A stretch of DNA of 64,000 nt from Phoronis australis. Lineage: Eukaryota; Phoronida; Phoronidae. The notes under the pieces are model-generated. The model worked only from the letters and a program-made list of their open reading frames with translations, was not told where the DNA came from and searched no databases. The position numbers and the translations under genes are program-made. Location: positions 79,500-143,499 of the forward strand of contig NMRA01000608.1 of NCBI GenBank assembly GCA_002633005.1, given 5' to 3'. Shown one piece after another: positions 47,841 through 60,700 of this stretch. Each line of letters opens with the position of its first letter. Positions within the stretch are counted from its first letter, which is position 1.

Positions 47841-49240
47841 CATTGGTTTTAGAGCAAAAGTTGGAGAAAGCTTCGTTTACAACGTACTACCTCGTTCCAG
47901 GAATGTTAAATTCGCAAAACTTTGCACGAATAATACTGTCTACTAGTATTAAGTACTTTACTGACAAGCATTCATGTGATCTTCAAGTTTTCCATATTCG
48001 CCCTTCCGATTCCAGTAAATGCTAATGATTTTAACCCGCTCGCATTCTTCGGGTTGTTTGAATACCACCTGTTGATACTGTCCCATCTTGCATGAAAGTT
48101 TCGTTATTTTTCAAGACGGCTGGAAAGTCAGCCTAACCCCGTTGAATTGCTGTTTACCCGTCCCTTGTAAAATTCGTGTGGCCTTGCCTGTGATTCGTTC
48201 AGAAACCACTCCGCTCAGTGGTGTCTTGTAGTTGGACAATGCTTCTCTTCCTTAACCGGGAAAACCGGTGTCGCCGTAGGCCTCGTGATATCTCAAAGTT
48301 GACCTAAGCTCCTATTGCGTTGTACACGGCAATTATCGCGTAAGCATTTTTTCACCGCAACAAAATACTGGCTGAAATAAATTGAAGAGGATAGAAACTG
48401 GTATTAGTGACGTGTTTTGCTTCCGAAATCAAATTCCTTGTGAAAATTAGTGTAGATTTCTTCTTTTTCGGAAGAAATACGGTAAAAATTGGCCAAAACG
48501 CAACGACGGGTTTTTACTAGATGACAACAGTTTCGAGTCGATGCGTGTTTAAATTTCGACATTTGTCATTTGCATCGCAACATCGGACGAAGACAGAGTT
48601 TGGCGATTGAAAAAAAGGTTGAAATCAGATCCCTAAACGGGAGTCAGTTGTAACTAGTACAAGCAGTGGCAGCGGCTCAATGCTAAACCGTTACTGGATG
48701 TGATGAAGAAATAGATAATCGTGAACTGGCTCCGCATCAAAATCGACAGGACATTGAAGAAACCGACCCGTTAAAATTAGATCAATTTAAAAGGTGTAGG
48801 TTTCCGCCAAAAATACGAGAATCCAGTACTGAGCAAGATCACAGATTCGTGTATTAGCTCTGATCTAAATTAGAGCCGAGAAGTTAAAAGTTCGGTTCAA
48901 AAGTGAATAATTCGAAAACACACTGGCATAACAACTGGTTTTACTTAACTGCATTAGCTCAAGGCATCTTGTTAAAACTCTACGTAAGTAGATTAATAAG
49001 GGAGTTCCCTTTCAGTCGTCACAGGCAGGTGGGAACTGTCACTGATGGGTAACAGGCCTGTGATTTTAAAATAGAACGACTTTTTAAGCGAATACCTACT
49101 CTACCAAATTATCATCCACAGAGACCCTACTGTTAGAGGGAGTGTCTAAACACCCAAGGTCTAGTAGTATGGAGCCAAGCCTACTAAACAAAAAAAAAAA
49201 AACACTACTCATATTTCATTTGTGAATATCTACAGGACCC
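47841..49240. other. Intergenic; no gene recognised
   Basis: An open plus-strand frame around 48.70-48.86 kb contains EEIDNRELAPHQNRQDIEET, but it lacks a start and splice sites and was not called. Confidence 0.4.
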
Positions 49241-49244
49241 CCCG

Positions 49245-49515
49245 GGAGGTGAAACTTCTGGAACAGAAACACCTATAATACTTTTCATAATCATTTTTAG
49301 AGTGGTTTGGCCGACAGAGAGGCCATTGCAAAAAAAAAGTGAAAACGACCACTAGGAGGCATAGAATACTTCGAATCCATCCTATCTGCCAAAATTTCAT
49401 GAAAATACGTCAAGGAACTGCGAAGATACGAAGACAAATGCAAAACAACTTTAAAATTACCACTAGGGGGCACACAGGGTCCATCCAAAAATTCGCCCAT
49501 TCCGTCCCATCCATG
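49245..49515. repeat. Dispersed repeat with CCACTAGGGGGCAC blocks
   Basis: Alternating CCACTAGGRGGCA blocks and TTTCATGAAAATACGTCAAG-type blocks recur at 54.15-55.12 kb and, inverted, at 13.7-14.0 kb. Probably a decayed retroelement or satellite-like family. Confidence 0.6.
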
Positions 49516-50369
49516 GCACGAACAGTGTAGACCTTCTAAACTTCACAACAACGATCGACAAGTTTTAGAGATACAGTAGCGGACGACGGCCCACCGGGGC
49601 TGTATGGCAACATAATGCACAATGCAACCACCCACAAGGCACACACCCGCCTGCCCACCCACCCACATACACACGGTATAAATTTGGGAGCACGAAAATA
49701 TCCAGGCTGGATAAATGGTACTTTCAGTCTACAATGGTAAAATCTCCATACCAAAAACTGAAATTGAGCAATTCCATAAACAAATACAACTGTTTCATGT
49801 GCAGCATGCAGCATCTAAATGAACAAGTTCACAGGAAAACTAGACCAATTATGAAGTGGGTTTACGAATAGTCGTGCTAAACTAGTAAACATACGCAGCA
49901 CTTCCACCATCAAGTCGGAATAAATGTCTGGATTGATAGCCAACAATTTCACGGAAATTATTTACTGACACGATTCATGCCCTCACACCTAGCACCAAAA
50001 CAATCCTTGCGTCCACGTCGAGTCATCAGACACCGGAGTTCAATCTTCGTACTCGAAATTATTTTTGGGTATTTTGTGTACTACGTTTGTGGGAGCTCAA
50101 GATATGTGGCTATCAGTTTGTGCTCGAGTATGGTAAATGCATACAACTTTCCAGCTAACGTTTGCACTTGTTGAACTCTGTATTTGTACTGCAAACTCGG
50201 TAAAAACTTGAAATTTCCAGTTCGGTCTCGACCTTTTAGCCTAAACGGTGAGGCCATAAAGCGCAAGTTAGGATTAGAAAGTTATCCACGCAATCCATTA
50301 TGTACTTGAGCATGTTATAACAGACACTCATCTAAGGTTCTCACAAAACTAGAATAGAAAACGCCAAAT

Positions 50370-50810
50370 AATTTCGAGTAAGGATCAGATCACGGGCCCC
50401 AATGTAACGTGATCAATCTCAATACAGAACAGCTGGAGTCCTCAAACCTGTCATAGTTTTATGTTATCATTTTATGAAGGAATTTATGGTTTGCACATAG
50501 ACATTAACCAAAGCTCTGTTGAGGGACCCGGGTCTAATCTATCTACTCTAAATGATTTGTGGCATTTTCCACTCTACTTTCGTGTAAACTCAAAATAAGC
50601 GTGTCTATTAGTCTCTGCCCAACTACCTTATGCTTTATGTTTACCAGTTTTAACTCCACGTCTCCACATGGCGACCCCTAGATTCCAACTAAAAACTACA
50701 GTGAAAGTTCGATTCTTCATGAAAAAAAATTAAAAGTTTAGAGTTCAGACTTGAACGTTTGGCACTAATGCTGGTGTCACTAGTGCAAACTGAAACTAGA
50801 CAGTTTGCCA
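50370..50810. repeat. Dispersed repeat, copy 2 (see 11.64-11.87 kb)
   Basis: Shares ordered blocks with 11.64-11.87 kb and, at its start, with 11.93-11.97 kb (TTTCGAG-AAG-ATCAGATC-CGG). Confidence 0.5.
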
Positions 50811-51095
50811 CCCAAACCATTACGTATTGCTTGGAATAAAGCGCTGACCTCAGCACAAATTAGAATTAATAATTTCAAGTTGGATTTCCAGTAAACAAGT
50901 TGGACCCAGAGCCCCAAAAGTTTCAGTTTGGATAAGCTGTGACGGTCAACTTTTGAAAGCTAGTTACAGCTAATTAGCTACTTAAAAATGTCGTTTGAGA
51001 ATCATCTACATTGAATGAAATCACAATTATCAAATCTATGATTTCAACCTTTAACTGGATTGATAAAAAACTTTGAGACTTAATGGAAATCTCAT

Positions 51096-51101
51096 TTTAT
51101 T
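51096..51101 (-). terminator. ddx18: DDX18 polyadenylation signal
   Basis: AATAAA on the minus strand, about 480 nt after the DDX18 stop codon, a normal 3' UTR distance. Confidence 0.5.
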
Positions 51102-51583
51102 GGACAATACATTGTGTATGTGTACATAGGCAGAGCATAGTTGTCAATGATCCCTCCCGGGATGTCCCTAAAACGATTACTGTAATTTAAGTTGGCGTCA
51201 TAAGATAAATTCCAACACAGGCTTGGAAATATAACATTCAAATGAGGAACTGGAAAAACCAGGTTCCTTGTGATTTGGTTGGACTGCAAAACATGCAAAG
51301 ACAGGTTAAGCATGATAAAAAGATTTCATATTCAATTTCAGGTACTGTGTACAATACAATATACTCAGTTGATATCTTGAAGCTCATCAAATGATGGGCA
51401 TAAAACATCTGTACAATTGCCTTGGGAGTATCTTCCACACACTGACCCCCGTCCAGACACACTGACCACAGTCCAGGCACAATAACTGCTTCTCTATACA
51501 GTCATAACATGACAAATTTTCGGCAGCAGAAATTATTTACTAAAAATAAATAGAACACTTTTAAGTCAAGCACAGCTGCCCGG

Positions 51584-51717
51584 TCATCTGGTGAAGCTGC
51601 CTTTCTTCTTGTCACCCTTGAAGATCTTTGATTTGTGCTTCCCCTTAGGCCTGTGAACACCATAGCCCCCGCCCCCTCCCCTACGCTGGATCTTCTTGCC
51701 TTTACTGCTGTGCACAT
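51584..51717 (-). CDS. ddx18: ddx18 last exon
   Basis: Acceptor CAATCAG, phase 1 in. Encodes a basic tail with [20 protein letters not shown] and [12 protein letters not shown], ending TR and TGA. The Gly run and SKIFK match the family's C-terminus. Confidence 0.93.
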
Positions 51718-54700
51718 CTGATTGGTAGTCAAGGGCAACCACATATAGAGGAAAGTAGATCAACACAGTCATTGGATAACTCACTTCCACAATCAACATC
51801 AGATGGGAACAAGTATGGACAAATGAGACACCTACTGTAAGCAATATTGATACTCCTAACATTTGCATGTCCACCATTTTTAAAAACTAGAATGAAAAAT
51901 TAAACAGAGACTGTGCAGCCAGAAATCAAGGTCAATAATATGTACAAATTTCCTTTACCAGCAATTTTCACTTTCTTTACCAACAAAATTACATAGATCT
52001 AAATATGGCATTAATCTAGTTAAATTTGGGGAAGTTTGGTCAAGCTTATACGTATGTCACTTCATTTGATATTCTGTCAATCTTAAATTTCCTTGTTCCC
52101 TTACTAATCCTTGGCGGCTTAGCTTGAAAGACACCCCGTGAGTAAAGTGAATCGGTATCTTTTTTCAACATTGAATTTCGAGCTTGAAAAAACTTGCTTC
52201 TTAGTAACCACTGATGGGCAAGCTTGAATGACATTGTTGATCAGAGGCATAATGCAAGCTTACTATCTAGCAAATTCTGTTGCACAGCAAAACTATTTTT
52301 TATAACCAGTTCTCAAAATAAACACATCTCATGGCCTGCTTGTGCATGACAATGTAGCTCGTGTGGTATAACCCAAGAGCACTAAACTAAGAACATCTAA
52401 TATTGGCCAACGTTGAACAATATTGATCAAGCTTGAACAATATTATTCAAACTTGACCAATATTGTTCAAGCTTGACAAATATTGTTCAAGGTTGAACAA
52501 TGTTGTGTAGTTTTAGCCAGGTTAATCTTGCTAAGCTCCACAAATTTAAACGAGACAACATCAAGCACATTAAAAAGGATACCCAAGTCCACAAATGGAG
52601 GAACTTTGAAGCCGAACGACAATGCCACCTTTTGGAGATCAAGCTTGTTGACGTCAAAGATGGACTTGAGGCTGTGCGATGCGTAGGCTCGTACAAACGA
52701 TTTATATCCTTCTTGGGCAGACTTGTGTAAGAAGTAGTTCTTTTCTATCAGTTTTTCCAACTATCAACAGAAACGTGCAAACGTTTAACACAATGATCAT
52801 TGTGTGAAATACTGAAACACAAGGACGGCCTTCAACAATTCCACTCAAGCCGTGTCAGTTGACCACGTGGGACCTAGCTGTACAGAAGTTATTTTGTCTT
52901 TGCAGCGGGTGGCATAGGGGAACAGTTTGACTTTGTGAAAAGACCCTTTTACAATGTTTATGATTAGAAGTGATTTGCTTTAAACAGAAGTTATAAAGTG
53001 CCCCCGCATCCGCTTGTCATCCGGTCCCACGTAATGAGATGGCACGTTGGTGTTTGAAAGTGTTTCATCGTGCTGGTGGCAGACTCACGGCATTGCTTTA
53101 GAGCCACAAGTTTTTGGAACTCGGATTTATAGCGAACAAAAGATGCCACGTTATTATTTCTGGGCCAATTTGGATACTTCAAAACGAACTTTGAATAACT
53201 TTTTACAACCAAGACAGATACGCTAACACAAACGGAATAGGCAGAAACAGTGCTTCAGTAAAGTCAGGCAAGGTTGGTTTTCATCATGAGTTAACCTAAC
53301 TTGGAGAGAAAGTCCACTCTCAGTGTAATGATGTCTCTGCTCTCACAACAGAAAAATAAATGGGTAAAGTAAGATGTGCACCAAAACAAAGAAACCAGTG
53401 CGACTTCGTACCTCAGGTTGGTTTTAAATTCCGCGTATTTGACTGTCAAATAAATCACTTTTTTCCAAAAATAACCAGCCTTACAAAAAAAAAACAAAGA
53501 AAAACACTAGACCTTGCAGTACTCAAATATAAAAGATTTCTGAAACAATTAACCGTCCACCACTTAAAGATAGACATACACACTCAAAAAAGTCAAAAAG
53601 TCCTGCTCCTCAACTTCCAAACTTGTTCCATGAATAAACAACACAGTAACAGCAAAACCCATGTCTGCTACGTGACAATCCAAAGCACTCCAGTAGATCT
53701 ATATGTAACAATCAATAGAATTTTTCAAGTTTTCATGTCACAGACAAAACAAGGAGAATGTGTGAAGATGACTGAATCTCAAACGACAACACAACTTAAC
53801 TTACATCACTAAATGAATCTACAGTAAGGCGCATACCTGAGGCTGAATATTGGACACTTTACTCCACGAGAATTCAAATTCACTAAGGGGCACCCTAGCT
53901 TGCTTTAGGTATCTTAGGAAGCCCAGCTCATCAGGTCGTAGTATCAACAAAGCGTGCCCGACCCCACCCTCTCCACGAGCTGTACGGCCAACACGATGAA
54001 TGTACTCCTACAAACACATGAATGAAAGACACACATTAATTTCCCAAATATGAGCAATATGAAGTGTTGATATGCACCCACCGTTTGCATTGCATATAGC
54101 GCAAATACAAGAGATAATCATTATTTAAACATACCCACTTAACGGAGCAATGATAGAAAACTCAATGATGGCCTCCAGGGGGAGCGAAGCAAGTCAGAAA
54201 CGCTCTCCTAATGGGAAAACCATTTGCCACCTTTCACCATCACCATTTTCAAGAAGTTTACAGGACAGGGAGGCAGATGACAAAGGACAAAAACCAATAG
54301 AAAAGCCACTAGGGGGTGCAGCAAAGGTCAAATCCATCTGAAATGTGGTCGGTGCTATTGTGTGCAGTTGGACATGTTAAAAAATCAGTGTCAGTCAAAC
54401 ATTTCTCACTAGGAACACAAACACCAATTTTCATGATGATCCTTAGTGTGATCTGACAGTCTCAAAAATAACAAAAATTGCCAATAGGTGGCAAACAATA
54501 CATCCAATAAATACCAGAATGGAAATGTGTTATCGTCTACAAAAGACCTATTTGCAAAGTTTCATGAAAATTCCTCAAGAACCTCCACAGATATGGATGA
54601 AAACTAGGGGGCACAACGGTAACTGGATTAGTACAAATTAAAGCTGTCGTCACTTGTCACGGTCCTAGAAAAACGATTAAACCTAAAAATAATAAAAATG

Positions 54701-57700
54701 GTCACTAAGTGACGTGCAATATGTCAAACTTATCTTAAAGTGGAGGGGGTATCATCACCTCCTTAATAGAAACCTATTCGCAAATTTAATGAAAACCCAC
54801 CAGAGGAAAATGTTAAAAAAATAAGATTGCCTCTAAGAGGCACAGTTGTAGTTGGATACGTCTGAAAGTTGTCCCTATCAGTCGTCAGTTACAATTGCTA
54901 AATTTAACAAAGTTCTGGCAAGAGGTTCTGATGAGATACAGCTGCGGACGTAAAAAATAAACTGTTACTAGCAGGCACCACATTAGTCAGAGACATCCAT
55001 AAATCATTGGTAATTGTCTTCTTCTCAGTGGGAACACATACACCAATTTTCATTACCATCTTTTGAGAGGCTTGGCTACAAGAGAGGCAAATGCTAAAAA
55101 TAGAAAACATAAAAAATGTGAGGACACAAGGACAAACAAAAATGGCTATAAGCACTCGAGTACCTAGTACCTAGAACTCACCCGTGGCTCATCTGGAGGG
55201 TCATACTGTACAATCCAGTCAACAAAGGGAATGTCCAGCCCACGCGCCGCCACGTCCGTGCACAACAAGATGGCCTCCTTGGCGTTACAAAACTGGAAGA
55301 ACGTCTGCGTCCGCTTGGTTTGCTTCTGTTTCCCCTGTAACACAAACGCTTCACTAGAGACACCTGGTGTTTGGTTGAGGGTCAAAGAAACTATCAATAT
55401 AGACGGGAAGATGTAGCAGGAGTGAAGTAAATATCATAGCATTTATAAAATAGTTGACCTTGACCTTTAGTGATAGCTTTATTTCTCATAAGAGTCAAAA
55501 ATAATAATCATTTGCAACTTCTTATTCAGTTGTTCAAAATTTATTATTGAGGAAGTCTTCTAGAACACTAATTTATTGTAGATTTTAAAAGACATGGTAA
55601 AAACCATGGAGTTGAAATGCCGACTCCAATATCATTGACGAAATAGGGATGGATAAAAAAATGAAATTATTGCTTGCTTCCTTGTTTAGTTAATTTTAAA
55701 ACGTACATTTGAAAATTACAGAAACAGCTTGTTCACAACACACAAAGTGCGATGACCAAGCACTAACACGACAGACTTACATGAATGCACATGACTGGCA
55801 GATCAATATAATTAAGCAGTTCGTGGTGAAACTTGACTGCCAGACAGGAGTTCATGAAGACCATCACCTTCTTGTGGCGATTTTTCTTGAGGAACGTAAA
55901 CAGTAACAGGAAACGCTTGTCTGATGGACACACGACATAGCCCTGAAACGATGAGACATGTCAACGATGGCTACATGACATGGTCCAGAAATGAAGATAC
56001 GCCTCAACGATGGGTGCACAACATATGCAAACTTCTTGTCTGAAAACTATTTTATGTACTTCTGTATAAGATGCAACTAATTGCAAGTTCTCAGCAACTT
56101 TTTAACATTTTTACACTCAAGTTAAAACTAAATGGTATTGAGCAAAACACAGGTTACATGAAGCTGCGCCTATGTTAGCAACAGGCACATGGGCCCATAT
56201 GCAAAACACTTGACTACAACAAAAGCAAATTGCAAAATTGCACGTGAATGAAGGTTAACTTAACTGTTTCAAACAGTAGACATGCATTCAAATAGAGCAT
56301 AAACTCTTCAAATGTAAAGTACAGCAGTTAGACAATAACGCACACTTTAACGTAGGCACAAGCCAGGACTAGCCATCAGCACCTTAAGATGAAACTTGTA
56401 TGCAAAGGCTTGAATATGCGCACACACTGTACAACAATTCAATCACAATTCCAGAGATCAATAGTACAAAGGTTGTATCACATTTTCTTTTTGCTACCAA
56501 ACTCACCAACAAACCTTTTTCGTACAGGCACGAATCGGGGAACACCACATGACTGCTGATAGAATTGCTGACTATCGTTCAACACTTAGTCAATATACAG
56601 GGGCCCCCTTACTAAAGGAGTCTATCAACAGAGCCTTACTACAGACAATCAAAGCACGGCCACAGATTCAGACATCAGTGAAAAAACACTAAGCGGTCAT
56701 TAGTCAACCTACAGGCGTACCCTTACTAAAGGAAGGTCTCACTAATGCCTCAGCACAGACTGACAAAAATGACGACAAAAAGCTTGACTTACTTGTTCCA
56801 AGCCTTCAACTGTTGCCATGTCTCTCTTGTCATCCACACCGATATACAGTGGTTCCTTTTTTAATGATAACTTGGCCAAGTCCTCAATCTTTCTTGTCTG
56901 TGTTGCAGAAAATAACATGGTCTGCCTCCTTTCTGAAATTATGGTAAAGGTAATACAGATCAAAAGTTATGGTAAAAGGTAACAAAGGTCAAAGGCTATG
57001 AAAAAAGTAATACAGGTCAAAGGTTAAGAAATTTGATGATTGTCTTTATCGGAGTCCTCTGGGAGTCATCATATTATGCAAACTACAGCAAAACCTTTTC
57101 ACTTTGGGTACGAAGTAATCGCTAAAATTGTCCCTTTCTACTGTTCAAAGGCTTCCCAAGTTGCTGCGAGACTAAAAATCAATCAAATGTCGCACCACGA
57201 TAGTTGTATTGTACAAACCATGCAATGAACAAACTATGTAAAAATCTTCTAATTTTACAGAGATAAGAAGTAGTGCGAACTCGAAGCCCTGATATAAATT
57301 TGACTAAGGAACACTTTGAGAGCAATTTTACAATGGTCAGTGGTCTAAACCAAAAGATGTTGTTTTTTACTGTGAAAGGCATGCTTCTAACCGCTTTAAC
57401 TAACAAATTTTCACCGGAAGCTACACAAAATTATCTTGAAAACTTGGTATAATTTGTACAGCAAAGCATACACTACTGCGGTTACGACATTCATTTCCTG
57501 TCTGTAACCTATGCTCGTCACCCTACATTGTACTTACTAGGCAATAGCTTAACTATCTGTTTCATTTCTTCCTCAAACCCAATGTCCAGGATACGGTCTG
57601 CCTCATCTATAATCAGGCACTGAAGGTTTTTACACATGAACTCTTGTGTATTCTGAAAAAAGTGGAGGATTATGAAGAACACTTGAGGACAGTGAAGCTG

Positions 57701-60700
57701 GCTCAAACAACGCAGTGCAGAGACTGCAACATCTCCAAAAAAAATTCTTAAGGAGCAGGGAATGTTACTAACAGATGTTTTTATAAATTAGGGCAAAAAA
57801 TGTCACTTGTTATTCAAGCTTTTAATATGGTGGTAAAAACATGCAATAAGACTGGGTGAAAGACACACTACCAATGAAGACACACTGTTTTGTATTACCA
57901 AGAAATACACAAGGTTGCGTCACTTCACCAGTCTGTGCCATTGAATAAAGCCGCCTTAGCTTGCCTCACAACCACGGGCAGCCCCGCCTGGCCACAATAT
58001 GTAGATGCCTCTGGATAGTTTCTTGTCCTCCTTACCTGTAGTTGACCCAACATACAACCAGGTGTGACCACAATTATGCTGAAGTCCTTGGACGATTTCT
58101 CGTCTCCTTGCCTGTAAGTGATCCAGTAGTCAAAAAGGCCTGGCCACAATTAATGTGTCCCCTATCTGTAAGTGATCTACCAACTGACCAGGAGTGGCCA
58201 CCAATATGTTGATACCCCGGGACAGTTTCTTATCCACCTACCTGCAAGTGATCCAACAGCCGACCAGGCGTTGCCACCAATATGTTGATGCCCTTGGACA
58301 ATTTCTTAGCTTCCTCCTGCCTGTTGGTACCGCCCATAATTAGGCCATAGGTGTGGCAGTGATATTTCAACAGTTCTTTGAGAACACCAAATGTCTGCAT
58401 AGACAACTCCCTAGTAGGTGAGATGACTATAACACCTGTTCCATTCCGAGGCATGAATTTCAGTTTATACATTAATTCCACAGCAGGGATCAAAAATGCC
58501 AACGTCTTTCCACTACCTGTGCGTGCAGCTGCAAGTATGTCCCTGGGAGAAAACAAGAAGCCTCATTTTAAATAAAGAGATGCACACACGTTGTTAAAAT
58601 TACCAGGAGGAGCAATTGATTACTAAGACTTGATTCTCCTGCTAGTTCATCTGTTGTTAACAAACATTGTAATATGTTTTAAAAACTTCCCTTAAGGTTA
58701 TTATGTAGTTGGCTAAAAAGATTTCAAAACAACTTCAGTAACTTTGAGATGTGTGTCCAGAGTAATGCACCAGATGGCGCTACTTTGACAACACATAGCT
58801 GTAACAAGGCTCTAAGTCCTGTTCACTTCAAATCATGCTTTCTGAAAAATACTACAAGACGTAGTTCCACTGCCATTGCACCTCTTACCGTCCTTCCAAC
58901 AAATGTGGTATAGTCTTGGATTGAATTTCTGTCATGTGTGTAAAGCCCATATCAGCAACACCCTTTAAAGAATGATCACACACTTTCTCCTTTAGACTGT
59001 TGAACGATGTATCCGACAGGATTCCCATACCAAGACTTGTTCCTGGCACTAAAAAAACATGCACAGTATTAGAGAGCTTCTCCATAATTGTAGTTGCATC
59101 AAACAGTCAAAACACAATTATAATTACTGTAAATAAAAACGAGTACGCATATATAACTAGACCTTAATTAGTCACATGCTCTGGCAATGAGGTATACACG
59201 GTGTCATAGATCCAACGAAGCTCATTGTATCAATGTGAACATTTCCTGCCATTAACTTGACTTATTTCAGTTAAAAGTATGCTATTTTGACTTGCCTTGA
59301 GACCTACTAAGCACTACATGGAAGATGGTGTTTTATATTATGAACCACAGACAACACATTGTTCCACAGATAGTGTGTAAAGTCACACATACTATGAACT
59401 GTGGGAAGTCAACACTGCTTTGAACTGGAAAGAAAATGCCTCATACATGCCATATAGCTAACTACACAAAAGGTGTGAAGGTTCAGGCAAGATTGGCAGT
59501 TAGCAAGGAATCAAAAAAAATTACCTTCCCATACATGTCTACATTTCTATACACCTCTACCTACCCATACATGTCTACCTACCCACACATCTCTACCTAC
59601 CCACACATCTCTACCTACCCATGCACCTCTACCTACCTACCCACACATCTCTACCTACCCATGCACCTCTACCTACCTACCCACACATCTCTACCTACCC
59701 ACGCACCTCTACCTACCAATACACTTCTACTTTAGAGACATCAGTCAAAAGAAAAGTTGGAACAAATACGAGATGTCAGTGATGCGCAATTTGTACACCA
59801 AACTACTCACACTGTTCAGAATCACCCTGACCACCCTGATGTGATGCAGTGTCGTCACCATCACTGGTGTCATTGTCCCCGTCTTGCGGTGTACACTCAG
59901 GCCCATCATTGTTGCCACTCCCGTTTAAGTCATTTTCTTCCTTCACAGCATAATTCACACCAACCTTCAGCTTCTTTGATTTCACTAAAAAGTTAACAAA
60001 ACAGGTGTGTTTTCAATAAAACATAGACACCTGCATAGAACACAAAGAACAGCAATTGATTCATATTTCACTTGATCTAGCTAACAAGGTCATATATAAT
60101 GGCAAACTGATTCAACAGGACTAGAACAATGTAGATTACGGAAGGGTGAAGGCAGGTTGCAGTGTAACATTAGATACTACTCTACTCGTTTGTCACTTAA
60201 ATCAAGAAACATGGTGAGTGTAAAACTGAGTGTTCAACAGAACATAGTGGCTTAAAATCAGTACAGTGGGAGCTTAGCCAAACGTTTGTATGAACTTAAA
60301 GCTAGATCACAGCAGCATACCACATATAGACATACCTAGGCAACAAGTGATAATATTTTTACTAGCAAAATGTTTGTTTGAATAAAACGCAATAATTCAG
60401 ATACAGAGACCTAAGCCTAAATAAGCGTACACACGGTAAGTTTCACACGCAAGGAATGAAGAGGCATGACATTAAAGAGAAAATGTACTTTGTAAACTAA
60501 GGAATAAACAATTTGTTAACATCTCTCCTAGTCTACAAAACATACAAGAATTTACCCAGGACTGATGCACTATCCAGCACTAGGAAAACTTACCCTCGAC
60601 TGATGCACTATCCAGTGGTCTCTTCTTTTTCTTATTTTTCTTTTTCTTATCTTCCCCACTTGCACTGACATTGCCTACAACCTCAGACTGCTCAGTTGTC

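Noticed and set aside
53360-53812. 150-codon open frame on the plus strand
   Set aside because: It lies antisense inside a ddx18 intron. Composition is Lys/Thr/Gln-rich from A-rich DNA, and no domain or splice partner was seen.
59525-59735. CRISPR-like repeat array
   Set aside because: The units are contiguous with no unique spacers; it is a simple minisatellite in a eukaryotic intron.
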